A stretch of DNA of 64,000 nucleotides, taken from NCBI GenBank assembly GCA_963767635.1, contig CAVYEM010000001.1, positions 1 through 64,000 on the forward strand, in the 5' to 3' direction. Under the pieces are notes generated by a model. The model made no database searches, was not told where the DNA came from, and saw only the letters and a program-made list of their open reading frames with translations. This document shows positions 19,280 to 27,308 of the stretch, one piece after another (position 1 is the stretch's first letter; every line of letters starts with the position of its first letter). The stretch comes from CAVYEM01 sp963767635. GTDB taxonomy: Bacteria; Vulcanimicrobiota; Vulcanimicrobiia; Vulcanimicrobiales; Vulcanimicrobiaceae. A program made the position numbers and the translations under genes.

Positions 19280-19351
19280 GGGCCCGTAGCTCAGCGGTAG
19301 AGCGGCCGGCTCATAACTGGTTGCGCGTAGGTTCGAATCCTACCGGGCCCA
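19280..19351 (+). tRNA. tRNA-Met (CAT anticodon, elongator type)
   Basis: The 7-bp acceptor stem (19280-19286 with 19344-19350) is perfect. The D arm is GCTC...GAGC, the anticodon loop CTCATAA carries CAT at 19312-19314, and the T arm is GTAGG-TTCGAAT-CCTAC. G1 pairs with C72 and the anticodon stem lacks three consecutive G-C pairs next to the loop, so it is not the initiator. tRNA-Ile2, which also has CAT, cannot be excluded. CCA is not encoded. Confidence 0.93.
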
Positions 19352-19390
19352 TGGAGTTTAGCGCCAGACAGGGGGTGGAATGAGCCAAGC

Positions 19391-19888
19391 ATGCAAGGCA
19401 GCGTAGTTCTTCGTTTCTGCGGCGCATTCGCGCTGGCCGCGTGCGTGTCGGCCTGTCACCCAAGCGAACGCAGCACCGCCGGCCAGACGCCGGTGCCTTC
19501 CCAGACGACGATGGCGCAAGCGAATTCAACGGCGGCACCGGATCAGTCGCTCAGCAGCGGTCCCGGCGCAAAATATATGGCCAAGACCGGCGCGGATCTC
19601 AAAGGCGTAACGTTCGAAGTGTGGGCGAACGGCAAGCCCATCGGTACGGTGAGCTGGCCGAACAAGGCGTTGGACATTACCGGCGGTATGCGCGGCCACG
19701 CCAACGTGCTGGTGATCAAATGGACGCGCACGAGCAAAACCGGCACCGGCACGATGACGATCGGCACGGCCAAGAACGGCAAGATCTTGAGCGCGCACGT
19801 TTCGCCGTCGTCTCCGGCGAAAGGTCAGGTCTCGAAGACCATGATTGCGCCACAGGCCCCGGTCGGGCGTCCGCACGGGGGCGGGTGA
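19391..19888 (+). CDS. Small putative lipoprotein
   Basis: This 165-residue protein begins with a signal peptide ending in LAACVSAC, where the cysteine can serve as a lipobox. A Ser/Thr/Gln-rich linker follows to about residue 55, then a beta-rich domain (FEVWANGKPIGTVSW) and a Pro/Gly-rich tail. I do not recognise the family. It lies between the tRNA-Met and tRNA-Glu genes. Periplasmic or surface location is inferred. Confidence 0.68.
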   Translation: MQGSVVLRFCGAFALAACVSACHPSERSTAGQTPVPSQTTMAQANSTAAPDQSLSSGPGAKYMAKTGADLKGVTFEVWANGKPIGTVSWPNKALDITGGMRGHANVLVIKWTRTSKTGTGTMTIGTAKNGKILSAHVSPSSPAKGQVSKTMIAPQAPVGRPHGGG

Positions 19889-19947
19889 TTTGGAGCTGCG
19901 GTTGACAGGCCGCTCGATCGCGTGTTGAATTAGCGGGACATATCCGA

Positions 19948-20022
19948 GGCGCCATCGTCTATCGGTTAGGACATCGCCCTTTCAAGGCGGAAAGACGGGT
20001 TCGATTCCCGTTGGCGCTACCA
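19948..20022 (+). tRNA. tRNA-Glu (TTC anticodon), integration target
   Basis: The acceptor stem is GGCGCCA with TGGCGCT, closed by a G-U pair. The anticodon loop CTTTCAA has TTC, and the T arm is ACGGG-TTCGATT-CCCGT. CCA is encoded at 20020-20022. The last 23 bases recur exactly at 23266-23288 and 27533-27555, which marks the gene as an attachment site for integrating elements. Confidence 0.95.
20000..20022 (+). repeat. att repeat 1 (3' end of intact tRNA-Glu)
   Basis: This 23-base direct repeat starts within the T loop of tRNA-Glu and ends with CCA. It is identical to 23266-23288 and 27533-27555, while the flanking bases differ at all three sites. This is the expected left attachment site. 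Confidence 0.88.
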
Positions 20023-20411
20023 AGAAATGCCCGTATTTACGCGCGCTTTTTATCGATTGTCGCGCCGCGGTAGCCATTCGGTTGCCGTGGGACCGCATTT
20101 CGGTCAGACTTGAGGCGACAACAATCTCTCCAACTTCCCGCGGCGAGCTTCACGAGGCTGCCTGCCACTACTCAGAAACGCGCTGCGCCTGAAACCGGGC
20201 CGCGTTCTCAAAGGCGGCTTTGCGGAAGCTCTTCCGCCTGTGTGTCAAATTGTACCTTTCGGGCGTTTATCGCGTCGGTAAACCCGTCTGAGCCTGCTCT
20301 ATCGTGACCCCATACATGATTTTGATGGAATGTAGAATGCCGACTGCAAAAATGCAAGCGCGATACACTATGAAATCGCCGATATTATCAGTAACGAGAC
20401 GATCTCGTACG
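20023..20411. other. 389-bp stretch without a clear gene
   Basis: On the minus strand a short open frame (about 20124 down into the tRNA) reads SHGNRMATAARQSIKSARKY and then the antisense of the tRNA end. Its position and its GNR-x-AT motif could be the tail of an integrase, and a similar GNRLATA stretch lies near 23150. This is weak evidence; nothing else is recognisable. Confidence 0.3.
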
Positions 20412-20921
20412 TCACCAGTCGGCGCTTAGAAGGCGCTGTCCAGCCTCAATAAGGGCGATAATATCAGCATGACTCCACTTGCTGAAATATCGCCGCTCAA
20501 ACTCGCTCATGAACACCAGAGCGGACTGATCATCGCCCTCGTAAGCGTGCCGCTCCAACTGCTCCATCGTTTTCGCATCGCCCTCGAAAGCCGCCTCAAT
20601 CGCGGCCCTCGCAGGGTGATCCTCTGGCGCAGCCCGGAATAATTGCAGCCGAGAGGCTTCGGACGCATCGAACATGCGCTGGGCGGTCTCTCGGTGATTT
20701 GCTAATAACATAAAGCGCCGCACAAGATCACCGAGCGCCCGAACATGAACCCGAGCTGTTACGCAAAGGTCGAAAGATAAAAGGGTCGCTGCGGTTTCCG
20801 CCTCCGTCGCCGCGACTGCGGTGCTTGCTGTGAGTAATTGCAAGAGTGCGTCGCGAGCATTTTCAGAAGGCCGGGCAGTTGTGCGGAGGGCTGCAGCGCA
20901 GGCATAGAGTGACTGAGCCAT
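20412..20921 (-). CDS. Hypothetical protein of island A
   Basis: I do not recognise this protein. With ATG 20921 it has 169 residues; the open frame continues upstream to 21086 with no better start. It is alpha-helical and hydrophilic with no signal peptide. An RALGDLVRRFMLLANHRETA stretch and a C-terminal FSKWSHADIIALIEAGQRLL can be seen. The helical layout is loosely like DUF5677/HEPN proteins, but the catalytic motif is not evident. Confidence 0.5.
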   Translation of the reverse strand: MAQSLYACAAALRTTARPSENARDALLQLLTASTAVAATEAETAATLLSFDLCVTARVHVRALGDLVRRFMLLANHRETAQRMFDASEASRLQLFRAAPEDHPARAAIEAAFEGDAKTMEQLERHAYEGDDQSALVFMSEFERRYFSKWSHADIIALIEAGQRLLSADW

Positions 20922-21119
20922 GCGAGCCAGCAGTTGGACCAGGCTTACGTCAACGTTTTGGCACGGGCCAAGAGCGATGCGACCGTGCACAAATGTTGTG
21001 CATCCGGTTTTGCCTGTGGCTTGCAGCCGCAGTCTGCGGGACCGCAATAGGTTCCTTTGTACCCGGCGATTGATCATCCGGCACAACCTCTACCCTCCTT
21101 TTGCCCCCAAGCGTTCGGT

Positions 21120-21909
21120 ATGATCGCAGACGTCTTCCCGGAGTTCGCGGCGCTCAGCCAGTTCATCAAGGATCCCGCGACGTTCGCGCTCGTCAACGAA
21201 CTCATCGCGCTCTGCGCCGCGCCCTTCGCCGACATGGGCCCCATCACGATTCGCCGGCGACGGCACGGGAGCGGCGTCCGGGCGGAACCGGTTCTTCGAC
21301 TACAAGTCGCAGCGGATCGACAAGAAGCAGCAGACCCGCCCCGGACGTCCGTGGTGGCGCGCGCACGTCGCGTGCTGCGTGGATTCGCTCGCGGTGCTTT
21401 CGCTGCGCGTGACCGGTCCGACCGGAAGCGAGAAGATCGTGTTCCGCAACGAGATCCTTCCGGAGTTCGAGGCGCGCGACTACGACGTCGATCGGGTGCT
21501 GCTGGACGGCGGATACAACGTCACGATGCTTCGCGACGAGATCATCGAGAAGCTGCACGCCGTACCGCTGGTTCCATGGGCAAAAAACTCGTAGAACGCC
21601 GTGCCGAAGAAGTGGCGCGGCGTCGTGAAGAACGCCGGGATCATCACGGAGGTGCACAAGCTCTGCACGCGGGAGCCGGAGAAGTTCAAGGCATTCGGCT
21701 ACCGCTACCGGGTGAAGGTCGAGTGCCTGTTCTCGGCGGTCAAGGAACGCTACAACGCGTTCGTCCGGACCGAGAAGGGCGCGGGCCCGGCGAACGAGAT
21801 CGCGCTCAAGTTCCTCGCGCACAACATCCACGTGCTCATGCTCGCGGCGGGCTGCTACGGCCTCGACGTGTACGGGATATTCGAGCGCGACGAGGACCAA
21901 GCCGCCTAG
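21120..21909 (+). pseudogene. Broken IS transposase (DDE type)
   Basis: The N-terminal part starts at ATG 21120 (IADVFPEFAALSQFIKD). Near 21245-21260 the frame shifts, and the body continues as RFFDYKSQRIDKKQQTRPGR, then VLLDGGYNVTMLRDEIIEK. An in-frame TAG at 21592-21594 interrupts it after VPWAKNS. The same frame continues with KVECLFSAVKERYNAFVRTE, which carries the last acidic residue, to 21909. The order matches IS4/IS5-like transposases. Inverted-repeat ends were not identified. Confidence 0.75.
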
Positions 21910-21961
21910 GCGAGGTGCCCGAATTCAAATACGTAATTCCGGCATTTTCATACAAAATGAT

Positions 21962-22042
21962 CTGTATTTAGATACAGTTCCCGCCGTATAAAAAACGACT
22001 CGTCTGTATTTTAATACAGAGAGTCGTTTCTGTATTTAATAC
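21962..22042. promoter_or_regulatory. Cluster of CTGTAT/ATACAG palindromes with a long hairpin
   Basis: CTGTATTTAGATACAG (21962-21977) and CTGTATTTTAATACAG (22004-22019) share 6-bp arms and 4-base spacers. A third, CTGTATTTAATAC, is at 22030-22042. The middle copy sits inside a longer hairpin (21993-22029), whose stem is about 16 bp with one bulged base. The segment is strikingly AT-rich. It could be repressor operators, a terminator or an element end. Confidence 0.6.
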
Positions 22043-22124
22043 GCCATCGTCGTTAAACGACTGCGTAAAGGTTGTTCCTTGCATCGCTCGGGGCTTTCTC
22101 TGCAGCTTTGTGTTTTCACTTACG

Positions 22125-22571
22125 TCAGAAATGACCGGGAAAACAATCTATGCTGACGCCCGATATATCCGGGAATACGTCGGAGGGCCCTACGCTATCG
22201 GTGTAGACCTCGGCCCACGTGGTGCTATGCGGTGGAATATACGCCAGTTCAACGCCTTCTCGAAGAGTAGTTATTGCGCGACCGTTGATAATCAGCGTCG
22301 CGAATACCTGGCCAAGAACGCTTGACTCGTTGGTAATTTGGACGAATACGTGCCTCTCACGCGCTGCTGGGAATCGTAGATAACCGATAAATGTTGGGCC
22401 CACATCCATGCCGCATGTGGCGCTGGCTGCGGCCTGTCCTGCGCTGGTCGGAAACAGCAGCCGATTAAGATTATCAGGTGTTGACGCAATGGCGATGGGG
22501 CGCAAGATCAGGACATACGCGAGGGTAATGGCAGAAAAGGAGCACCGCAAACAAAGACAAGAGACTCTCAT
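22125..22571 (-). CDS. Hypothetical secreted protein, second gene of a pair
   Basis: This 148-residue protein has an N-terminal hydrophobic segment (residues 9-28) like a signal peptide. A beta-rich domain with two cysteines follows (VFVQITNESSVLGQVFATLI). Its start overlaps the stop of the preceding minus-strand gene by 4 bases (ATGA), so the two are probably one transcript. No family is recognised. Confidence 0.55.
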   Translation of the reverse strand: MRVSCLCLRCSFSAITLAYVLILRPIAIASTPDNLNRLLFPTSAGQAAASATCGMDVGPTFIGYLRFPAARERHVFVQITNESSVLGQVFATLIINGRAITTLREGVELAYIPPHSTTWAEVYTDSVGPSDVFPDISGVSIDCFPGHF

Positions 22572-22918
22572 GGCAATCGGTTGACAACGTCGATCTCATT
22601 GCAGAAGGTGTACCGCCTCACGTGCTTTTCGATGGAGAATGTTCCTTGGACGGTCAGCGGTTGACCGCCCTGCAGGTTGGGGTCGTCGCATTTAAAGAGG
22701 CGCATGCATGCCGACTTCCCGCAGAAGCACGAAAGTCGTGTAGGCATCACATCTGTGCGACATATGAGGTTCGAAGCCCGGCAGCGGCGGATGACGGTGA
22801 TGACTTCGCCATCGTATGCTGAGCCGTGTGCAGCGAGATCACGAATTGTAACGGTTGAGGTTGCGGCACCGCCAAGCGCGCCAACGACGAAGAGAGAACT
22901 AGGGTCCACATAGTCCAC
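22568..22918 (-). CDS. Hypothetical protein, possible OB-fold, first gene of a pair
   Basis: The GTG start gives 116 residues. A short hydrophobic start is followed by VTIRDLAAHGSAYDGEVITV and, later, LTVQGTFSIEKHVRRYTFCN, resembling strands of a small OB-fold domain. Six cysteines cluster in the middle (CRAS, CRTD, CFCGKSAC, FKC), which suggests disulfides or a metal site. It is translationally coupled to the next gene. Function is unknown. Confidence 0.52.
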   Translation of the reverse strand: MDYVDPSSLFVVGALGGAATSTVTIRDLAAHGSAYDGEVITVIRRCRASNLICRTDVMPTRLSCFCGKSACMRLFKCDDPNLQGGQPLTVQGTFSIEKHVRRYTFCNEIDVVNRLP

Positions 22919-23265
22919 CTCACGCCTCTTTGGACAAATCCCTCGCGTGGGGACTTAAGCGGAGCTGAGGTGTCGCTCCTACGCTCCAGTCCGTTACTAG
23001 CCCATCGAACTTCTCAACGGCTCCATTTTTTCAAAAATTTTTTTCCGAAGCGTACAGGGGTCGAAGATAGGTCCATATTCTGAACGCTGTGGGGCGAGGG
23101 GTCCTGAGGGTAGCCACCGGGGGCAGCGCTTGGATTTGCGGTTGCCAAACGGTTGCCGTCGATGGCAACCAGCAGCGGCTTTCGACAACCGGCCAAGTTC
23201 GTGGAAGCCCGGATAATCAAGCCTTTTCGCCTACCTGCGACACGTGGCAATCATGCAGGGACCGA
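22919..23265. other. Intergenic region ending at att repeat 2
   Basis: No convincing gene. It probably contains the promoter for the minus-strand pair. A short A/T run (about 23031-23044) is present. A minus-strand stretch (23110-23200) reads KPLLVAIDGNRLATANPSAA, similar in its GNR-x-AT motif to sequence beside tRNA-Glu and possibly an integrase tail. Confidence 0.3.
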
Positions 23266-23288
23266 TTCGATTCCCGTTGGCGCTACCA
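23266..23288 (+). repeat. att repeat 2
   Basis: Exact 23-base copy of the tRNA-Glu 3' end. It is not part of a tRNA: the preceding bases cannot form the rest of the molecule. It is the junction between islands A and B. Confidence 0.87.
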
Positions 23289-23387
23289 CAAAAGCGACCG
23301 GAAACCCTAAATTCCTCACATATTCCTCACATTGAATTTTAAAAGGTCCGGTTGCCGCCTCGCCGTGCGGTCGTCGGCTGTGGCGAA

Positions 23388-24002
23388 GTGACCAAGCCGA
23401 AACGCCGTCCCCCTGCATCGATCGACATTGAACGCGAGCTCGCCAACGCGCGCTACTATCTTGCGCTAATGCTCGAGCATGAGACCGCCGCCATCGCAGC
23501 CGACGAGGCGCAGGACGCTGCGCGGATAGATGCGACAAAGACGGCGTTTCTCCGCGAGCTATCGTCGTTCTTGAATGCTGGCAGAACCGCCAAAAACTAT
23601 CTTCTGCGCGCGGCGATTGCGCGCGGCCAGGAGTCGTGGGTCCGACTTCGCTTGGAGCCGCCGGTTTTCAGGTTCCATGCCGACGTGGGTGGCGTCAAAT
23701 TCCACGAAACGTCGCTTCGGATTTCGCAGACGGCTAGCGTGAGAATGATTTTAGGCAAGGGGCCAGCGGCGCTAAGATACGGTCACGGCGTCGACGGCTC
23801 GCTACGACTTGAATCCGTTGCGGGTAACGCAATCCGCAGCACGCCCCGCCTCGCTTACAACACCGTTGATTTGGGAGAGGATCTTGCCAATCTGCTGCTG
23901 CGTATCTCGAAAAACCCCCTCCCGATCGTTGAGTTAGCCAACCTGTTCGTCGTTGAACTAGAACATGTACTCAAAAACGCAATTCGGAACGGTCGAATCT
24001 GA
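23388..24002 (+). CDS. Hypothetical protein of island B, HEPN-like layout
   Basis: From GTG 23388 it has 204 residues. The N-terminal half is helical (ELANARYYLALMLEHETAA, then FLRELSSFLNAGRTAKNYLL), with spacing like HEPN-type helical proteins. The C-terminal half is mixed and ends ELANLFVVELEHVLKNAI. I do not recognise a named family. It lies 100 bases inside the island, directly after att repeat 2. Confidence 0.5.
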   Translation: MTKPKRRPPASIDIERELANARYYLALMLEHETAAIAADEAQDAARIDATKTAFLRELSSFLNAGRTAKNYLLRAAIARGQESWVRLRLEPPVFRFHADVGGVKFHETSLRISQTASVRMILGKGPAALRYGHGVDGSLRLESVAGNAIRSTPRLAYNTVDLGEDLANLLLRISKNPLPIVELANLFVVELEHVLKNAIRNGRI

Positions 24003-24101
24003 TAGGCCCTTTGCAATGGACGGCGGCGCCGGCGCTTAATCGCAAGTGCCGCCGCTCCTAAGAACGGCGACACTTTGCATAGGGACGCGAGCAGAATCGG
24101 G

Positions 24102-24452
24102 CTATGGCGCAGCGGCAGCTGGGGTTACGTCGAAGCGCTTGTGGTCGCGTCGAATATCCCGAACCTCCGCTTCGGCATGCTCTAACGCTTCCGTCAGCAA
24201 CTCCGTCGGGTTGCCTAACGGATCGCCGATTATGGCGGCGGCGACTTTAACGCCGATGTTGAAACCCAGCTCGAACGAAGTAAGCGCACCCAGCGCGACG
24301 TCGTCGCCTGGCTTGATATCCGCAAGCGTTGCCGCCTTTAGGGATGCGCGATCTTCCTCGGGATATGCCGTATTGCTTGTTGGGATCTTCTGTAGCCAAT
24401 GCGCACATAGACGATCGAGCGCATCCGGATCGATTCGAGGGCTGCTTTGCAT
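24102..24452 (-). CDS. Hypothetical protein of island B
   Basis: This 116-residue, mostly helical protein starts at ATG 24452, where the plus strand reads TTGCAT. It contains LDRLCAHWLQKIPTS and a Gly/Ala-rich middle (FELGFNIGVKVAAAIIGDPL) that might be one weak membrane segment. No family is recognised. Confidence 0.42.
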   Translation of the reverse strand: MQSSPRIDPDALDRLCAHWLQKIPTSNTAYPEEDRASLKAATLADIKPGDDVALGALTSFELGFNIGVKVAAAIIGDPLGNPTELLTEALEHAEAEVRDIRRDHKRFDVTPAAAAP

Positions 24453-24505
24453 TTTGCGTTCCTTTCGTTTTACCGGGGGATGGGGAAGAGCGTCGAGTCT
24501 GCCTT

Positions 24506-24681
24506 TTAGGCCTTCTCGTTACCGCTCGCTTTGCGCAGCGCGCCGGTCATTGATTCATCTAGGCGCGCAGCTGCGTCACGCATGAGCGCCGGAGAAACGT
24601 GCGCGTAAATATCGGCTGTCGTGGAAAGCGTGGTGTGGCCGAGCGCGGCTGTAACGGCGTGTAATCTCTTCGATAACATCA
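24506..24681 (-). pseudogene. Tyrosine recombinase (integrase), C-terminal remnant
   Basis: The minus strand reads LHAVTAALGHTTLSTTADIY, AHVSPALMRDAAARLDESM and a short tail to TAA at 24506. LGH followed by the tyrosine in T-x-DIYAHV is the conserved box II end of phage-type integrases. An in-frame stop near 24700 cuts it off; the N-terminal domains and the catalytic arginines upstream are missing. It is the likely former integrase of this tRNA-Glu island. Confidence 0.75.
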
Positions 24682-24829
24682 ATCGCCTGATTAAGATGGT
24701 CGAACGTTACCACAAACTCGGGCCACGGCGGTCATCGTGCGCGACGGCCGTATCACTTACGGCTATCACCTCTCAAGTCGCACTCTTGAGGCTCGCAACG
24801 TCGGCATCGACCAACTCCTGATTTAGTTG
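24661..24829 (+). pseudogene. Unidentified gene tail, two frames
   Basis: In one frame the plus strand reads LFDNINRLIKMVERYHKLGP. After about 24725 a second frame reads TAVIVRDGRITYGYHLSSRT, ending at TAG 24827-24829. The pieces look like consecutive parts of one protein end, joined directly to the integrase remnant on the other strand. No family is assigned; it may be chance. Confidence 0.28.
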
Positions 24830-25310
24830 CAGGCCTGTACTATCGGCGAACTTTTGAACGTCTTGTCAGCCAACCAAACCGCCATGCTGGCGTCGTATAC
24901 GTGTCTACTGCCCTCCAGAGGCTGTTGATACATCTCGCGCGTCCAGTCGCGAGTGATGAATGATGTATTGGCTGCGATGTCCTCGAGAAGGCCGAGCAGT
25001 GAGACGGAATATTTGTGAGGCTTCGCTTGGCGCCGAATCTCCATTACGGCGTAGTCGGCATACACGTTACGGAAGTAATTCAGCCCGGCGTCCCCGGAGT
25101 AAGTCTCGGATTAGCATTGACGATCGCCTCGTATACGCGGTTCCACCGCCGGTAATCCGAAAGGCGAGTTACCGCATCGCGAGCGCGAACAACTTCCCGC
25201 TGCCACTTTTGCAGTTTTTGCTTCATCGACGGCTCCAAATTCCTGGCCGTAGATTGCTTGTCGAATGGCCCGAACACCTGTTCGTGCAGGATACGCCGCG
25301 TGAATCGCAA
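24823..25310 (-). pseudogene. Unknown protein, frameshifted near 25070
   Basis: The upstream part contains WQREVVRARDAVTRLSDYRR and ends NANPRLTPGTPG at a stop. One base away, the next frame continues as LNYFRNVYADYAVMEIRRQA, then SVSLLGLLEDIAANTSFITR. The joined protein of about 155 residues has the YR...W...IV..NP...Y...IRR...SL..LLE layout of a widespread hypothetical family, perhaps AbiU2/HEPN-like. The family name is a guess. Confidence 0.5.
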
Positions 25311-25486
25311 GCAGCACGCGGCGCGCTCCTCGCGTGCGGCGATGCCGTGCGGCCGGCCGCGGGTGCGTCTATTCGCGCACCGTCAGTCGCGGAGCACGCG
25401 CGTGAACAGCCTAAAATGAGTCGTTAATGCATTGTCAGACAGGCGTAAGAACCTATGGGAACACCTTGTAACCAGCGTGCGTTTGA

Positions 25487-25507
25487 GGTATATACAACGT
25501 ATAAACC
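25487..25507. promoter_or_regulatory. Imperfect palindrome upstream of mazE (candidate operator)
   Basis: TATACAACGTATA (25491-25503) is a perfect inverted repeat with a 3-base centre, extended outward imperfectly by GGT and ACC. It lies about 30 bases before the mazE start and overlaps TATA-like -10 candidates. MazE-type antitoxins usually bind such palindromes to repress their own operon. Confidence 0.5.
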
Positions 25508-25533
25508 AAGCAACGATGCCTAGCGAGGGCGCT

Positions 25534-25773
25534 ATGACGACAATTCTCGACAACTGGGGGAACAGCTTAGGGGTCCGCTTGCCAAAAGGGGTAGCGGAAA
25601 CCGTTGGTTTGCACGCCGGTGATCGTGTCCATGTAGAGGTGGAGAAGGGCACCGTCATCATACGCCCTGCCCGGCCCCGGTATACGCTCGATGAGCTTCT
25701 CGAAGGCATCGCGCCCGAAATGGTTCATGCTGAATTCGATTACGGCGCGGAAGTTGGCGCCGAGCGGCTCTAA
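25534..25773 (+). CDS. mazE: MazE-type antitoxin (AbrB/SpoVT fold)
   Basis: From ATG 25534 it has 79 residues. It begins TTILDNWGNSLGVRLPKGVA, the swapped-hairpin AbrB DNA-binding domain of MazE/ChpR antitoxins, followed by HVEVEKGTVIIRP and a flexible toxin-binding tail. The longer upstream frame has no better start. The toxin gene follows after 5 bases. Confidence 0.9.
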   Translation: MTTILDNWGNSLGVRLPKGVAETVGLHAGDRVHVEVEKGTVIIRPARPRYTLDELLEGIAPEMVHAEFDYGAEVGAERL

Positions 25774-25778
25774 TTTCG

Positions 25779-26117
25779 ATGGTCGGCTACGTGCCCGATC
25801 GCGGCGATATTGTTTATCTCAACTTCTCGCCGCAAGCCGGTCATGAACAAGCGAATCGCCGACCAGCCTTAGTTTTGACGCCACGTGCCTATAACGCCGT
25901 TACGAGCCTGTTTTTGGTTTGTCCGATCACGCGGCAGGTGAAAGGCTATCGTTTTGAGGTGCCTCTTCCAGCGTCATTAGGTACGGAAGGCGTTGTTATC
26001 TCCGATCAAGTCCGAAGCCTGGACTGGCGTGCACGCAATGCAACTTTCGAAGAGTCCGCTCCCGACACGCTCGTCGACGAGGTGATTGCGCGAATAGCAC
26101 CTCTACTTGGTATTTAG
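25779..26117 (+). CDS. mazF: MazF/PemK-type endoribonuclease toxin
   Basis: This 112-residue protein has the MazF layout: YVPDRGDIVYLNFSPQAGHE, RRPALVLTPRAYN, FLVCPITRQVKG, then VVISDQVRSLDWRAR and a C-terminal helix. The usual catalytic arginine (in RRPAL or CPITRQ) and threonine are present. MazF cleaves RNA at short sequences; MazE neutralises it. It appears intact. Confidence 0.93.
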   Translation: MVGYVPDRGDIVYLNFSPQAGHEQANRRPALVLTPRAYNAVTSLFLVCPITRQVKGYRFEVPLPASLGTEGVVISDQVRSLDWRARNATFEESAPDTLVDEVIARIAPLLGI

Positions 26118-26308
26118 GTCCGGCATCACCGCTCTCCGGCATGCGGCGTAGTTGCTTGACGAAGGCGTAGAGCGAATCGTGTAGTAGCTGCCGTGCTATG
26201 CTCCTGATGCAGTCGGCCGACATCCCGAACGTAGCCCCATTTGGGCGTAACGTTATCATGCAAGCGGTACGGCGGCGCGCAGCAATTGAAGGTTCTCGAT
26301 GGGGTGTG

Positions 26309-27308
26309 ATGTCGATTCTAAGGCGTGAACAGTGGACGGAAGGTGACGTATTGGCGTTGCCCGATGGAGAACACGATTATTTTGACCGTAAAAGCGGCGG
26401 CGATTTGACTGCGAAGCGCGACCACTTTCTTAATTTTGTTGCTAAGGCGCTATCGGCGTTCGCGAATACTGGCTGGCGGTCATCTAATCCTCGGGCTTCA
26501 CGACGATGGCGTAACGTTCGACGGATTACCTCCTAAGGAGGGAAACACTCCTATCCGCGAGTGGTTTGAGCAAAAGATCCCCAATCTTGTCGCATATGAG
26601 TTGCAAGACTTCAGAGTGCACGAGGTGGTGCCATTAAGTCGGAGCACGATTCCATCCGGGCGCGTCGCAATCGTAATCGACGTAGGTGATTCTGCGCTGG
26701 CTCCGCATCAGACTACCCGCGGCGAAAGGAACTATTACATGCGCCAGGGCGGACACTCAGTCATAGCGCCGCACCACTACTTAGAGCTGATTCGCCAACG
26801 GGTGCAAGGCCCTTCGATTGCCGTTCAGTCCACGCAACTGTTCATTGAAAAACCGTACCGCACTCAAGAGGGCGAAGTGTTCTTGCCGTTGAGGTTTTCG
26901 TTTTCTATTCGAAATGAGGGCCGAATAACTGCCTATCATTGGCGCCTGTACGCCTTTCAGTACGACTCTCTAGCTAAGCCAGTGTCCGACTTTACGTTTT
27001 ATGACAACATCCCGCGATCCGCTGGAAAAGAGAATCAACGTACCGTTCAGGTCGGTGATGCCACAATACTTCCCGGCATGCTTAGTGAAACAACAGTACC
27101 CATGGCCGTACACTTCACGCCGCGCGATTTTAACCACATGTCGTCCATATTTGAGGAGTCAACAAAGATTGCGGACGCTCAAGTTTCCTTTCGGATTGCG
27201 ACGGAGACTTCACCCGGAGAACCGTTTACCGTGCGCCTAAGCCAACACACGAACGCAGACAAGATAGCGGCTATCGTGCGAGACGCTTTCGGCGTAAAGA
27301 TAAAGTAA
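26309..27308 (+). CDS. AlbA_2/Schlafen-type putative DNA-binding protein, frameshifted at ~26475
   Basis: The N-terminal part (ATG 26309) has YFDRKSG and LNFVAKALSAFANTG, the start of the AlbA_2 domain. After AATACTGGC one extra T moves the frame, and the protein continues as GGHLILGLHDDGVTFDGL to 27308. The C-terminal half of AlbA_2 (GERNYYMRQGGHSVIAPHHY) is followed by a beta-rich domain of about 150 residues. AlbA_2 proteins are often linked to transcription control or phage defence. A single indel with intact conservation suggests an assembly error. Confidence 0.78.

Larger units (their letters stand above)
20023..23288. mobile_element. Integrated island A, next to tRNA-Glu
   Basis: The 3.3-kb segment lies between att repeats 1 and 2. 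It holds an unknown minus-strand gene, a dead transposase, AT-rich palindromes and a pair of small minus-strand genes. No intact integrase is present. Genes are sparser and locally far more AT-rich than on either side. Autonomous movement is unlikely. Confidence 0.65.

Noticed and set aside
19280..19351. Initiator tRNA-fMet
   Set aside because: It has a paired first base (G1-C72) and lacks the three G-C pairs next to the anticodon loop that mark initiators.
21592..21594. TAG read through as pyrrolysine or by suppression
   Set aside because: The same transposase also has a frameshift and no pyl genes are seen, so simple inactivation is enough.
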